Shown: positions 51,926-61,202, counted from the stretch's first letter. The stretch is 64,000 nucleotides of DNA from MVRE01 sp015660965 (GCA_050015095.1 JBEKCC010000001.1:310001-374000); one strand, 5' to 3'. The notes: generated by a model not told the origin, from the sequence alone. Translations and numbers: made by a program.

Positions 51926-53221
51926 ATGGCAGACAAGAAATTCTGTTTAGGAACGATAGCCCTCCATGCAGGGCAGGTACCCGACCCGACCACCGGGTCT
52001 CGAGTAGTACCGATTTACCAGACATCATCCTACGTGTTCAAGAGCACAGAGCACGCGGCAAACCTGTTCGGCCTGCGCGAGCTTGGGAACATCTACACCC
52101 GGCTCATGAACCCAACGACGGATGTGTTCGAGAAGCGCATTGCCGCAATCGAGGGCGGCACCGGCGCGATCGCCACAGCATCAGGACAGGCTGCGATCAC
52201 GTACTCGCTCCTTAACATCACCCGGCCGGGCGACGAAATCGTCTCTGCCGATAACCTGTACGGCGGCACGTACGAGCTCTTCAACTACACGTTTCCCAAA
52301 TTCGGTAGAAAGGTCATCTTTGTTGACTCCGGTAAGCCCGAGGCGTTCAGAAAGGCAATAACCAATAAAACCCGTGCCATTTACGCGGAAACAATTGGCA
52401 ACCCGAAGCTGGACACCCCGGACTTTGAGGCCATCGCAAAGATCGCGCATGAAGCAGGTATCCCCTTTATCGTTGACAACACGACCGGAGTCGGTCTTGT
52501 ACGCCCGATCGAGCATGACGTGGATATTGTCGTCCACTCGGCAACGAAGTATATTGGCGGGCATGGGAACTCGATTGGCGGTGTCATCGTTGATTCCGGT
52601 AAGTTTTCCTGGAACAACGGGAAATTCCCTGAGTTCACAGAACCTGACCCAAGTTATCACGGTCTGAAATACTGGGATGCCTTCGGGAACCTCCCCGGAC
52701 TCGGGAATGTTGCCTTTGTTTTCAAGATCCGCCTCTCGCTCATGAGAGATACCGGCGCTGTCGTAAGCCCGTTCAACGCATGGCTCTTCCTCCTCGGCCT
52801 TGAAACCCTCCACCTGAGGGTTCCACGCCACTCTGAGAACGCACTGGCCGTTGCGCAGTTCCTAAAAAAACATCCGAAAGTCGCGTGGGTCAATTACCCA
52901 GGCCTCCCTGAGCACCCGAGTCACACCCTCACGAAGAAATACTTAACCGGAGGGTACGGGCCTCTTGTCGGAGTTGGTGTGAGGGGGGGCGAAGCGGCGA
53001 GCAGGAAGTTCATCGACAACCTCAGGCTCTTCAGCAACCTTGCCAATATCGGCGATTCAAAGAGCCTCGTGATCCACCCGGCAAGCACGACCCACCAGCA
53101 GTTGACCGCAGAAGAGCAGAAGAAGACCGGTGTTACGCCGGACTTCGTGCGGCTCTCTATCGGGACTGAGGATATCGAGGATATCATTGATGACCTCGAA
53201 CAGGCGCTCGCGGCAGTGTAA
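51926..53221 (+). CDS. metY: O-acetylhomoserine sulfhydrylase
   Basis: PLP enzyme making homocysteine from O-acetylhomoserine and sulfide. The 431-residue protein has TIALHAGQVPDP, RLMNPTTDVFEKRIAALE-like block, SADNLYGGTYELF, the PLP lysine in HSATKYIGGHG, and HPASTTHQQL near the end, all typical of the MetY branch. The ATG at 51926 follows the pscS stop by 10 bp. It shares the GC-rich composition of pscS. Its substrate is supplied by MetX, two genes on. Confidence 0.95.
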   Translation: MADKKFCLGTIALHAGQVPDPTTGSRVVPIYQTSSYVFKSTEHAANLFGLRELGNIYTRLMNPTTDVFEKRIAAIEGGTGAIATASGQAAITYSLLNITRPGDEIVSADNLYGGTYELFNYTFPKFGRKVIFVDSGKPEAFRKAITNKTRAIYAETIGNPKLDTPDFEAIAKIAHEAGIPFIVDNTTGVGLVRPIEHDVDIVVHSATKYIGGHGNSIGGVIVDSGKFSWNNGKFPEFTEPDPSYHGLKYWDAFGNLPGLGNVAFVFKIRLSLMRDTGAVVSPFNAWLFLLGLETLHLRVPRHSENALAVAQFLKKHPKVAWVNYPGLPEHPSHTLTKKYLTGGYGPLVGVGVRGGEAASRKFIDNLRLFSNLANIGDSKSLVIHPASTTHQQLTAEEQKKTGVTPDFVRLSIGTEDIEDIIDDLEQALAAV

Positions 53222-53222
53222 C

Positions 53223-53318
53223 ATGACGACCACCCACCGAAGAGTTCCGAAAAAGATAAAGGATATCCGGGATATTATCGCAGAACTCAGCCGGATTAGA
53301 GAAGGCGTTTGTAGATGA
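53223..53318 (+). CDS. 31-residue basic peptide gene between metY and metX
   Basis: ATG at 53223, one base after the metY TAA, to TGA at 53316-53318. That stop overlaps the metX ATG (ATGA), the normal sign of translational coupling. The peptide is basic and helical (KKIKDIRDIIAELSRIREG) with one Cys next to last. I recognise no family. It could be a real small protein or simply a coupling ORF for metX. Confidence 0.55.
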   Translation: MTTTHRRVPKKIKDIRDIIAELSRIREGVCR

Positions 53319-54790
53319 TTAAAGGGTCAATTGGCATTGTAAAAACGAAGTATTACCACCATCCATCCCCGCTATTACTTGAAAGCGGGGAAAAACTTTC
53401 TTCTCTTACTATCGCTTACGAAACCTACGGAAAATTAAATCGGGAGAAGAATAACGCTATTTTAATCTGTCATGCACTTTCCGGGGATGCACATGTTGCT
53501 GGGTTCCATGAAGGTGATGAAAAACCCGGTTGGTGGGATACAGTTATTGGTCCCGGAAAAGCGTTTAATACTGACCTTTATTTTGTCATTTGTTCGAATA
53601 TAATTGGAGGATGCAAAGGTTCGACAGGACCTTCATCCATCAATCCCGAAACAAAAAAACCCTATGCCACAACATTTCCAGTCATAACCATCAAAGACAT
53701 GGTGAATGCTCAAAAACTTTTGAACGATCACTTAGCAATTAAAAGACTTTATGCAATTGCCGGCGGATCGATGGGCGGCATGCAGGTGCTGCAATGGACT
53801 ATCTCTTATCCGAATATGGTTAAAAAGGCGATCACTATTGCAACCACGGGTTATTCTACACCCCAACAAATTGCTTTTAATGAAGTGGGAAGGAAAGCAA
53901 TAACTTCAGATCCAAAATGGAACAATGGAAATTACTACGGAAAATCTTCACCGACACATGGGCTTGCACTTGCACGAATGGTTGGCCATATCACTTACTT
54001 GTCTGACGAATCAATGCATGAAAAGTTCGGTAGATCTTTACAGGGAAAAGAACGAATCGGCTTTGACTTTTCCACAGATTTTGCGGTCGAAAGTTACCTT
54101 CACCATCAAGGAGATACTTTCACAAAAAGATTTGATGCCAATTCATACCTCTATATTACAAAAGCGATCGACTACTTTGATATAACACAAGAGGGATCGT
54201 TAACCAAAGGACTGTCCAGTGTTAAGGCATCGTATCTTGTGATTTCAGTTACTTCAGATTGGCTCTATCCGTCATACCAATCGCAGGAAATTGTCTCTGC
54301 CCTCACCGCAAACGAGCGCGAGGTTCATTATTGTGAGGTCCGGTCTAACTATGGACATGATGCTTTCCTCCTAGAATCCGGTCAGCTCAATTACCTAATC
54401 GGTCGGTTCCTATCCCATACTGTTGTTGGTGATGTCATGTCTCACGATGTTGAGATCATTGAAGAAGGAACGACAATTGCTGTAACAGCACGACGGATGA
54501 TCACACTGGGTATTAACCATCTACCAGTACTTTCCAGCGCAGGACAACTTGTGGGAATTGTTACGTCATGGGACATTGCAAAAGCGGTGGCATCGAATTA
54601 CCTATGGCTAGATGAAATTATGTCAAGGAATGTGATCACATCTACTCCTGACGAACCAATTGAAGATGCAATCAAAAAGATGGAAAAGCATTCGATATCC
54701 GCTCTACCGGTTGTTAATGACCAAAAACACGTCATTGGCCTCATTACTAGCGATGCAATCAGCACGTTAATCGGAAGGGAGAGATCATGA
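53315..54790 (+). CDS. metX: Homoserine O-acetyltransferase with C-terminal CBS pair
   Basis: Alpha/beta-hydrolase acetylating homoserine for methionine synthesis. Nucleophile Ser152 in AGGSMGGMQ, Asp in SVTSDWLYP and His in NYGHDAFLLE make the triad. Standard MetX is about 370-380 residues; here an extra 115 or so (about 373-491) form two CBS domains (VGDVMSHDVEIIEEGTTIA; LDEIMSRNVITSTPDEP), suggesting allosteric control by SAM or adenylates. The start overlaps the 31-codon ORF and the stop overlaps the next gene. AT-rich, unlike metY. Confidence 0.94.
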   Translation: MIKGSIGIVKTKYYHHPSPLLLESGEKLSSLTIAYETYGKLNREKNNAILICHALSGDAHVAGFHEGDEKPGWWDTVIGPGKAFNTDLYFVICSNIIGGCKGSTGPSSINPETKKPYATTFPVITIKDMVNAQKLLNDHLAIKRLYAIAGGSMGGMQVLQWTISYPNMVKKAITIATTGYSTPQQIAFNEVGRKAITSDPKWNNGNYYGKSSPTHGLALARMVGHITYLSDESMHEKFGRSLQGKERIGFDFSTDFAVESYLHHQGDTFTKRFDANSYLYITKAIDYFDITQEGSLTKGLSSVKASYLVISVTSDWLYPSYQSQEIVSALTANEREVHYCEVRSNYGHDAFLLESGQLNYLIGRFLSHTVVGDVMSHDVEIIEEGTTIAVTARRMITLGINHLPVLSSAGQLVGIVTSWDIAKAVASNYLWLDEIMSRNVITSTPDEPIEDAIKKMEKHSISALPVVNDQKHVIGLITSDAISTLIGRERS

Positions 54791-55332
54791 GAATTCTGTC
54801 TATTCACGCAGACACCATGTGGTATCATGCTACACAAAAAACAAAGATGGCGGAAATAATCGAGAAAAGAGATGACAATATGAAAGAATGTGTAGTTCTT
54901 TTTTGCTGCGTTGAGAAATTAGATGAAAAAAATCCAACGCGTGTGATTTTAAGTGCGACTAAGAATGTGCTCGATCGATTAGAAAAACTCAAAGTCAGAA
55001 AGGTTTTGATTTATCCATATGCACACCTCACAAGCACACTCGGCTCACCTCAGTGCGCCATTTCGATTCTCAAAGGCTTAGAAGATTCACTTAAAAGGGC
55101 ATCTATTGAAGTAAAACGAGCTCCCTTTGGTTGGTATAAAGAATTTGAGATTCGTGGCAAAGGTCATCCACTTGCAGACCTTTCTATGACAATCTGTCCC
55201 TATGAAGGGATCGAATGCGACTTTACCTGTCCATACTGTAATCACCCAATCAAAGAAGCTGATATAAAGCACCGATGTCGCTCTGTTGCACAGTATAGTG
55301 GGGAAATAGCCTCAACAGGAAATAAACAATGA
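54787..55332 (+). CDS. Stand-alone archaeal ThrRS editing-domain protein
   Basis: The N-terminus (RILSIHADTMWYHATQKTKMAE) and AHLTSTLGSPQCA are characteristic of the archaeal threonyl-tRNA synthetase editing domain, a D-aminoacyl deacylase-like fold that removes Ser from tRNA-Thr. Here, 181 residues, it has no synthetase core but ends in a CPYCNHPI...HRC zinc-ribbon-like part. It may act in trans, as in archaea with split ThrRS, or edit a different tRNA. ATGA overlap with metX and with the next gene. Confidence 0.75.
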   Translation: MRILSIHADTMWYHATQKTKMAEIIEKRDDNMKECVVLFCCVEKLDEKNPTRVILSATKNVLDRLEKLKVRKVLIYPYAHLTSTLGSPQCAISILKGLEDSLKRASIEVKRAPFGWYKEFEIRGKGHPLADLSMTICPYEGIECDFTCPYCNHPIKEADIKHRCRSVAQYSGEIASTGNKQ

Positions 55333-55814
55333 CTGATGAGATAATTGCACCACCAAAAAATGCGATACTCCTATTGGGCTGTCCGGAGGTTCCAGTACAA
55401 ATGGCGATTGCTCTTTACATCGCCCACAATCTTCAGAAAAGAGGTGTGGATGTGCTCGCTTCCGGTAATCCTTCGGTTCTTAATCTACTAAAGGTGTCTG
55501 ACCCGGAAAAACATTATGTCTCTAAAATGGTCGTGCTGGAGAAGTGTATTGAAGAAGTAGTTGAAAAGAAACGGAGTGCGGATCTCTGTGTTGTTTTTGC
55601 GCATAATGATGCGGCGATTTCTTACGCGGCAACAATGCGCCATCTACTCCCAAATCAACGATTAGTGGTTATTATCTTTGGGAAAAATCCAGAACCACTT
55701 GCGGAGTTAATCGATTTCAAGTGTGAAAAAATTGTTGAAAAAGCGGTTCACAACCCCATTCAGTTGAAGATAAAGATAAACGAGGTGTTTGAATGGGGTG
55801 CATCGAAAACTTGA
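55329..55814 (+). CDS. DUF1890 methanogen protein
   Basis: A 161-residue Rossmann-like protein (NAILLLGCPEVPVQMAIALYI at 11-31 and SADLCVVFAHNDAAISYAAT) matching the methanogen-restricted DUF1890 family as I remember it. It overlaps both its upstream neighbour (ATGA) and the DUF1894 gene (22 bp). These two families often sit together in methanogens. Function unknown. Confidence 0.75.
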   Translation: MTDEIIAPPKNAILLLGCPEVPVQMAIALYIAHNLQKRGVDVLASGNPSVLNLLKVSDPEKHYVSKMVVLEKCIEEVVEKKRSADLCVVFAHNDAAISYAATMRHLLPNQRLVVIIFGKNPEPLAELIDFKCEKIVEKAVHNPIQLKIKINEVFEWGASKT

Positions 55815-56083
55815 AGTACGAAATGATCCTCCCGCTGGGGGCATCATTTAAAGAGTGCCGCGAATACGTTGAGAGAAATTTCAAAGAGATATATTATGTG
55901 GATCCCGGCTACAAGATCTTTGATGAGTACATTATTGGATTACCTCCAATCGCATTGGGAATCGAGGATGGAAAAAAGATCATTTTTCCTTATACAAAAC
56001 CTTGCCATGGAACATACCTGCTCCGAATCGAGGGGCTAGACGAAGTTGCTCGGGTCCGCAAAACTGCGAAAAAGAAAAAATAA
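55793..56083 (+). CDS. DUF1894 methanogen protein
   Basis: A 96-residue protein (ILPLGASFKECREYVERNFKE at about 12-32, then DEYIIGLPPIALGIE and YTKPCHGTYLLRI) of the DUF1894 family, ending in a Lys-rich tail. Its start lies inside the DUF1890 gene. Function unknown; the constant pairing with DUF1890 suggests a complex. Confidence 0.78.
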   Translation: MGCIENLKYEMILPLGASFKECREYVERNFKEIYYVDPGYKIFDEYIIGLPPIALGIEDGKKIIFPYTKPCHGTYLLRIEGLDEVARVRKTAKKKK

Positions 56084-56104
56084 TTAATTCAGTGGGAAGG
56101 TTTC

Positions 56105-57214
56105 ATGAAAAAACAATGGCTCATAAGATACTCTGAAATTTTTTTAAAATCCGATCCCGTTCGCAGACAGTGGGAGAATGTCTTGATCTCCAATATTTTG
56201 GAGGTTATGCCCGATGTCCACGCGAGAAATGAACGAGGTCGGATCTGGCTTGATGGTGACATAAAACCGGACCTTTTAAAAAATATATTTGGCATTGTTT
56301 CATTCTCTGAGGTTGAGCATATCAAACTCACAGAAATTGAAGAAGTCCTTCCAGGTTACTGTCGGAGGCATGGATTTGATAAAGCAAGAACCTTTGCGAT
56401 TAGGATGAAAAGGGTGGGTAAGCATTCTTTCACTTCAAATGATAAAGCGATCGAGTACGGTAATCTTTTGAGGAGGGAATTTCCCAACCTCAAAGTAAAT
56501 CTCGCTTCTCCCGATAAAGAACTACACATAGAAATTCGGAATGATGAGTGCTATCTGTATGATGCCGTGACCAAAGCAGTTGGCGGTCTCCCACTAGGTG
56601 TCGAAGGTACACTCATTGCACTCATATCCGGTGGTATCGATTCACCTGTTGCAGCATGGATGATGATGAAACGCGGATGCCGAATAGTCCCACTGTTTGT
56701 GGCACTTGAAAACTTCCTTGATGAAACCAATATCGACCGTGCAAAACGTGTCGTGAACGTACTCGCAAAGTTCCAACCTGATATCGAACTGACCGTAATC
56801 TCCGATTCTTACCTTGCCCATGCGAAAAAAGAACTGATCCGAAACAGGCTGGAAAAATATACTTGTATCTTTTGCAAACGCCGAATGTATCGCGTTGCAG
56901 AGGCTTTTGCGAACAAACTTGGGGCTAAGGGTATTGTAACTGGGGAGTCCATTGGACAGGTTGCATCCCAAACTCTTGATAACCTCATGGTACTTAACGA
57001 AACCGCAGACATTCCTGTTTATCGTCCGTTAATTGGTTTTGATAAAGAAGAGACGACTCGTATTGCACGCATAATTGGAACATTCGAGCAATCGATAAGT
57101 CCAGCATCAAGTTGCAAAGCAGTACCGTACGGCCCGTCTACTCAAGCAAATCTTGAAAAGATCAGAGAAATTGAGAGGAAATTGGGAGCGAGCGAAATAC
57201 CACTTCCTATCTAA
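56105..57214 (+). CDS. thiI: ThiI, tRNA 4-thiouridine synthase
   Basis: Adenylates U8 of tRNA and inserts sulfur. The 369-residue protein has an N-terminal ferredoxin-like domain and THUMP (about 1-165), PP-loop SGGIDS (175-180), and a Cys254-x-x-Cys257 pair (TCIFCKRRMYR) that marks the archaeal CxxC/[Fe-S] form; there is no C-terminal rhodanese domain. The ATG is preceded by GGGAAGG. Fits the run of sulfur genes around it. Confidence 0.93.
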   Translation: MKKQWLIRYSEIFLKSDPVRRQWENVLISNILEVMPDVHARNERGRIWLDGDIKPDLLKNIFGIVSFSEVEHIKLTEIEEVLPGYCRRHGFDKARTFAIRMKRVGKHSFTSNDKAIEYGNLLRREFPNLKVNLASPDKELHIEIRNDECYLYDAVTKAVGGLPLGVEGTLIALISGGIDSPVAAWMMMKRGCRIVPLFVALENFLDETNIDRAKRVVNVLAKFQPDIELTVISDSYLAHAKKELIRNRLEKYTCIFCKRRMYRVAEAFANKLGAKGIVTGESIGQVASQTLDNLMVLNETADIPVYRPLIGFDKEETTRIARIIGTFEQSISPASSCKAVPYGPSTQANLEKIREIERKLGASEIPLPI

Positions 57215-57294
57215 CTACTAGAAATCCAAAAACGATTCAATTAAAAATAAAAACTTTTACATCGAACGCTGTTTCTATCGGTGTAGTTTTTTTT

Positions 57295-58104
57295 ATGCTT
57301 TTAAGTCCCTATCCGTTAGCTTTTGTGCTTTCATTAGGTATTGGGGTAATTGCCGTTGTTATTGGGTTGGGAGGAGGCTTTTTTTATGTACCTACACTCT
57401 CTCTGATATTCGGTTTTGACCAGAAAATGGCGATTGGCACAAGTCTTGCCGTCATGGTTTTTACATCGTTATCAGCTTCATTTTGGTATAGACGGCAAGG
57501 AAAAATCCTCTACAAAGTTGCTGCAATTCTCGTCCCACCCAGTATCCTTTTTTCGATAATCGGCTCCTACATCACATTTTTCATTGATTCGCGGATACTT
57601 ATTGCAATTTTTTGTTTGATTCTCACCCTCGTTTCCGTGGAGATGCTAATCCCTAGGTTTCGTTTTCTCACTGAAATTCGAATAGGGCCATCATTTGTAT
57701 TGTCTACAAATGTACCTGCACAGGGCGTCCAGCCAATTACCCGTATCTACTACTCTCACCTTCTTGCATGGGGAGCTGTTGGAGGACTAGTGAGTGGTAT
57801 TACCGGAACAAGCGGCGGTGCAGTCCTCGTACCGGCTCTCGCTACAGCAGGGATCCCTGTGCATTATGCTGTAGCCACCTCATTGTTTACGATCATCGCA
57901 ATAGGAACGACTGGGGCTGTAACACACGCAATGCTGGGTCATATATCTCTTCCATTTGTCGCGGTGTATGGAACTGGTGCTGCAATTGGTGCTTCTTTTG
58001 GCGCATTTGCAGCATCTCGCATCAGTCCAGACAATATAAAGAAATTTTTTGGTGTTATGCTCCTCTTTATCGCAATACTTATGTTTGTAGAGAAAGTTTT
58101 ATGA
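57295..58104 (+). CDS. TauE/SafE-type sulfite/organosulfur exporter
   Basis: A 269-residue membrane protein with seven or eight helices. The two half-motifs GVIAVVIGLGGGFFYVPTLSLIFGF and GLVSGITGTSGGAVLVPALATAGI are those of the TauE/SafE (UPF0721) family. Substrates reported for relatives are sulfite, sulfoacetate and taurine. Its location between thiI and the PP-loop/desulfurase fusion supports a sulfur compound. Confidence 0.85.
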   Translation: MLLSPYPLAFVLSLGIGVIAVVIGLGGGFFYVPTLSLIFGFDQKMAIGTSLAVMVFTSLSASFWYRRQGKILYKVAAILVPPSILFSIIGSYITFFIDSRILIAIFCLILTLVSVEMLIPRFRFLTEIRIGPSFVLSTNVPAQGVQPITRIYYSHLLAWGAVGGLVSGITGTSGGAVLVPALATAGIPVHYAVATSLFTIIAIGTTGAVTHAMLGHISLPFVAVYGTGAAIGASFGAFAASRISPDNIKKFFGVMLLFIAILMFVEKVL

Positions 58105-58206
58105 AAAAATGGGAAAATTAACCAAAATTCATCCAAATTTTTTTTAAGCCAAAAATCGAAATTGGATTCCCTAATCGCTTCTCTTATGTCTTCAACCGCG
58201 TAATCA

Positions 58207-60858
58207 ATGTTTGTGTTTCGCGAACCGCCGGTGAAAAAAATTCTCTACTGGTGCAAGGTCTGCAATGTTCCCTTAATAGGAAAGAGTTGTGCGTGTGGAG
58301 CTGATGGGAAAAGAATCGAGCTTCTCCAGCCATACGACATACGCCCGGCGCTTGTTGCAGACATGATACTAATAAAAAAGCTCGTGCACGAGCAATTTGG
58401 CAATATACCGTTACCTAAAATTATACTCCTCAACAAAACCGGTGGTGTTGACCGTTCTGACCTTGTGATTATACACGGTGAACGGTTTGGTTGGCTGACG
58501 TTTGATCCTGTTTCACGAAAATTTAATTTTGATATTTCACCAGATGCATTGCCGTTTCTAATAACCCATATCACCAAAGGATTTGTCGATCTTGAAACTG
58601 AAGTCAATATCCCGGAAAATTCAGGCAGAATTGGAGGAAAAAAATTCCCACTTAAAACTCCGATACTTGAAGGCACAGTCATTGTCAAATATAAAAATAA
58701 GTTTGGAACGGGTGTTGTAAAAGAAGGGAAGATACGCGTAAAAGAGATTGTATTGGTCAATCCCCAAAAACCTTCAAACCCCGAATGGGATGTTGCTGTT
58801 GACAGGAATCGTTATCATTTAAAAAATCTTGAACGCAATGCGATCCGAGCTATTCGCCATCACGTAAAAGATAGGCCAACAATCAATGTCTCATTCTCTG
58901 GAGGAAAGGACAGCACTGCTATCCTTCACCTAGCTCGAAAAGCTGGAGTGACAAAGGCATTTTTTATCGATACTGGTATAGAATTCCCAGAAACTATCGA
59001 TTTCGTAAAATCTCAAGGTGTGGAAATCGTTCAGAAAGCCGGAGACTTTTGGGAAGCTATTGAGAAAGCTGGACCACCGGGAAAAGATAATCGGTGGTGT
59101 TGTAAGCTGCTGAAATTACGACCTCTTAAGATCTACCTTGCGAGCATTGGTCCCTGTGTTACAATCCAAGGTAATCGTTGGTATGAATCCTGGAATCGGG
59201 CTGATCTTGAGGAGGAGAGCCAGAACCCGGCAAACCCATTACAACTCAATATATCTCCAATACGAAATTGGCGGGCACTCGAAGTTTTTCTTTATCTCTG
59301 GTGGCAGAAAATTGCGATTAATCCACTCTATGATAAAGGTATAGAACGTATAGGGTGCTTCCTCTGTCCGGCAATGCTCGAGAGTGAATATGAGCTATTA
59401 AAGGTCATGCATCCTGAATACGCTCGACGTTGGGACGAATTTCTCGAATCGTGGACTAAAAGAAAAGGGTTACCGGATGCATTTTGTCAATGGGGACTCT
59501 GGCGGTGGCGGACGTTACCACCCAAAATGCGGGAACTCTGTAAGCTTAAAGGAATCCAGATAAACGAAGATTACACTCTTCGAAGCACTCCGATAAATGA
59601 TACGCATCATAGAACTGTTGATATGAAGAAAGAGAGAACATTGGAAGAAGAAATGTCAAAAAAGAGCGGCGGAAAATTTGAGGTGAATGAAATCCGGAAG
59701 GATTTCCCTATCCTTGGTGAGATTATTTACTTAGATAACGCCGCAACAAGCTTTTCTCCCGAACCTGTCGTTCAAGCGATGGTCGAATTCGAACACAGTT
59801 ACCGGGCTAATGTAGGTCGAGGTGTGCATAGGCTCACTCAAATCGCTTCGCAGCGATATTGGCATGCACACGATAAAGTATCTCAATTCATTGGCGGAAA
59901 GAATGGCATTACAGTCTTTACGAAGAACACTACCGAAGCAATCAACATGGTCGCTCAGGGACTTACCTGGAATTCCGGAGATCGTGTTGTTACTACCATA
60001 CTCGAACATCACTCAAACCTGCTACCATGGAGAGACCTTTCACGGCAGGGTGTTAATCTCGACATTATCAGTATAAATAAGGACTATTCCTTGGATCTTA
60101 CTATTCTGGAAAATATACTCACTAAATCAACTCGACTCGTCGCTATCACCCATGCATCAAATGTGGTCGGTGTAATTACACAAGTCAAGGAAATTGCAAA
60201 AATATGTAATGATAATGGATCTCTTTTACTTATTGACGGTGCACAGACTATCCCCCATATGCCAATAGATGTCTCATTGCTGGGGTGCGATTTCCTTGCA
60301 TTCTCCGGACACAAGATGCTAGGACCAACCGGGACGGGAGTTCTTTGGATGAAAGACCCTGTAATTAAACCCACAATATTGGGTGGAGGTATGGTCGAAT
60401 CCGTTACTAAAGACGGATACACCCTTGCTGAAGGTTACCAAAAATACGAAGGAGGGACACCTAACATCTCTGGCGGGATTGGACTTGGTATAGCAGTTGA
60501 TTATCTCCAATCAATCGGGATGCAAAATATCAGGCACCATGAAGATTTGCTTACAACACTACTCATTGAGGGTTTGAAAAAGATTGATCGCGTGCAAATA
60601 TATGCACCAGAAAAACCGGAGTCTCGCATTGGTGTCGTTTCTTTTACAATCGATGGTGTTCATCCGCACGAGGTTGCAAAGCAGCTTGATGAGAGTGCCG
60701 ATATTATGGTTAGATCTGGTAATCACTGCTGCCAACCACTTATGGATTATCTAGGACTTTCAGAAGGGACCGTGCGAGCGAGTCTTGCACTCTATAACAC
60801 AAAAAATGAAGTGGAATTGCTTATCGCGACCCTTGAGGAAATCGTAAACGGTTTGTGA
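58207..60858 (+). CDS. Fusion: zinc-ribbon/PUA-like PP-loop (PAPS reductase-like) + SufS-type cysteine desulfurase
   Basis: An 883-residue fusion. Residues 16-30 hold a zinc knuckle (Cys16, 19, 28, 30). About 95-180 are a PUA-like RNA-binding domain. Then comes a PAPS-reductase-type PP-loop domain (SGGKDS at 231-236, CC at 298-299, GCFLC at 384-387; the CC plus CxxC set of a [4Fe-4S] enzyme). From about 490 follows a complete SufS-like desulfurase with Lys703 (SGHK) and Cys841/842 (RSGNHCCQP). With an RNA-binding front end it looks like a self-contained RNA thiolase that gets sulfur from its own desulfurase; assimilatory sulfate reduction is less likely. No frameshift. Confidence 0.87.
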   Translation: MFVFREPPVKKILYWCKVCNVPLIGKSCACGADGKRIELLQPYDIRPALVADMILIKKLVHEQFGNIPLPKIILLNKTGGVDRSDLVIIHGERFGWLTFDPVSRKFNFDISPDALPFLITHITKGFVDLETEVNIPENSGRIGGKKFPLKTPILEGTVIVKYKNKFGTGVVKEGKIRVKEIVLVNPQKPSNPEWDVAVDRNRYHLKNLERNAIRAIRHHVKDRPTINVSFSGGKDSTAILHLARKAGVTKAFFIDTGIEFPETIDFVKSQGVEIVQKAGDFWEAIEKAGPPGKDNRWCCKLLKLRPLKIYLASIGPCVTIQGNRWYESWNRADLEEESQNPANPLQLNISPIRNWRALEVFLYLWWQKIAINPLYDKGIERIGCFLCPAMLESEYELLKVMHPEYARRWDEFLESWTKRKGLPDAFCQWGLWRWRTLPPKMRELCKLKGIQINEDYTLRSTPINDTHHRTVDMKKERTLEEEMSKKSGGKFEVNEIRKDFPILGEIIYLDNAATSFSPEPVVQAMVEFEHSYRANVGRGVHRLTQIASQRYWHAHDKVSQFIGGKNGITVFTKNTTEAINMVAQGLTWNSGDRVVTTILEHHSNLLPWRDLSRQGVNLDIISINKDYSLDLTILENILTKSTRLVAITHASNVVGVITQVKEIAKICNDNGSLLLIDGAQTIPHMPIDVSLLGCDFLAFSGHKMLGPTGTGVLWMKDPVIKPTILGGGMVESVTKDGYTLAEGYQKYEGGTPNISGGIGLGIAVDYLQSIGMQNIRHHEDLLTTLLIEGLKKIDRVQIYAPEKPESRIGVVSFTIDGVHPHEVAKQLDESADIMVRSGNHCCQPLMDYLGLSEGTVRASLALYNTKNEVELLIATLEEIVNGL

Positions 60859-60943
60859 TTTAATCTATTTTACTGATTTGAGAAAAGTGATATCAGATAT
60901 GATGGGTGGCATTTTGCAAGATAACTATAACCCTAAATTGTAG

Positions 60944-61028
60944 TGCGAGGGATGGGATTTGAACCCACGAACGCCTGCGCGAATAGACCCTGAATCTATC
61001 GCCTTTGACCTGGCTTGGCAACCCTCGC
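60944..61028 (-). tRNA. tRNA-Leu (CAG)
   Basis: On the minus strand GCGAGGG (from 61028) pairs with CCCTCGC before A73 at 60944. The anticodon loop TTCAGGG on stem ATAGA/TCTAT gives anticodon CAG; the long variable arm (CGCGCAGGCG region) and A73 are typical of Leu. CCA is not encoded. It stands alone in a 340-bp gap between the fusion gene and tbp. Confidence 0.92.
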
Positions 61029-61202
61029 GCCTGTAACTGTTACTTCTAAAATTAAATAAAGTTAGGTGTTTATTTTTTTTAATTCAAATATTGATTGATA
61101 CACTAGTTACTTTTTAAAAATTGATCTTCTGTCATCATCAGAGGATGAACCATAAAGGTTGTCCATTAGTATTATGAATTGTTGAGCAGCATAGTATAGT
61201 GG

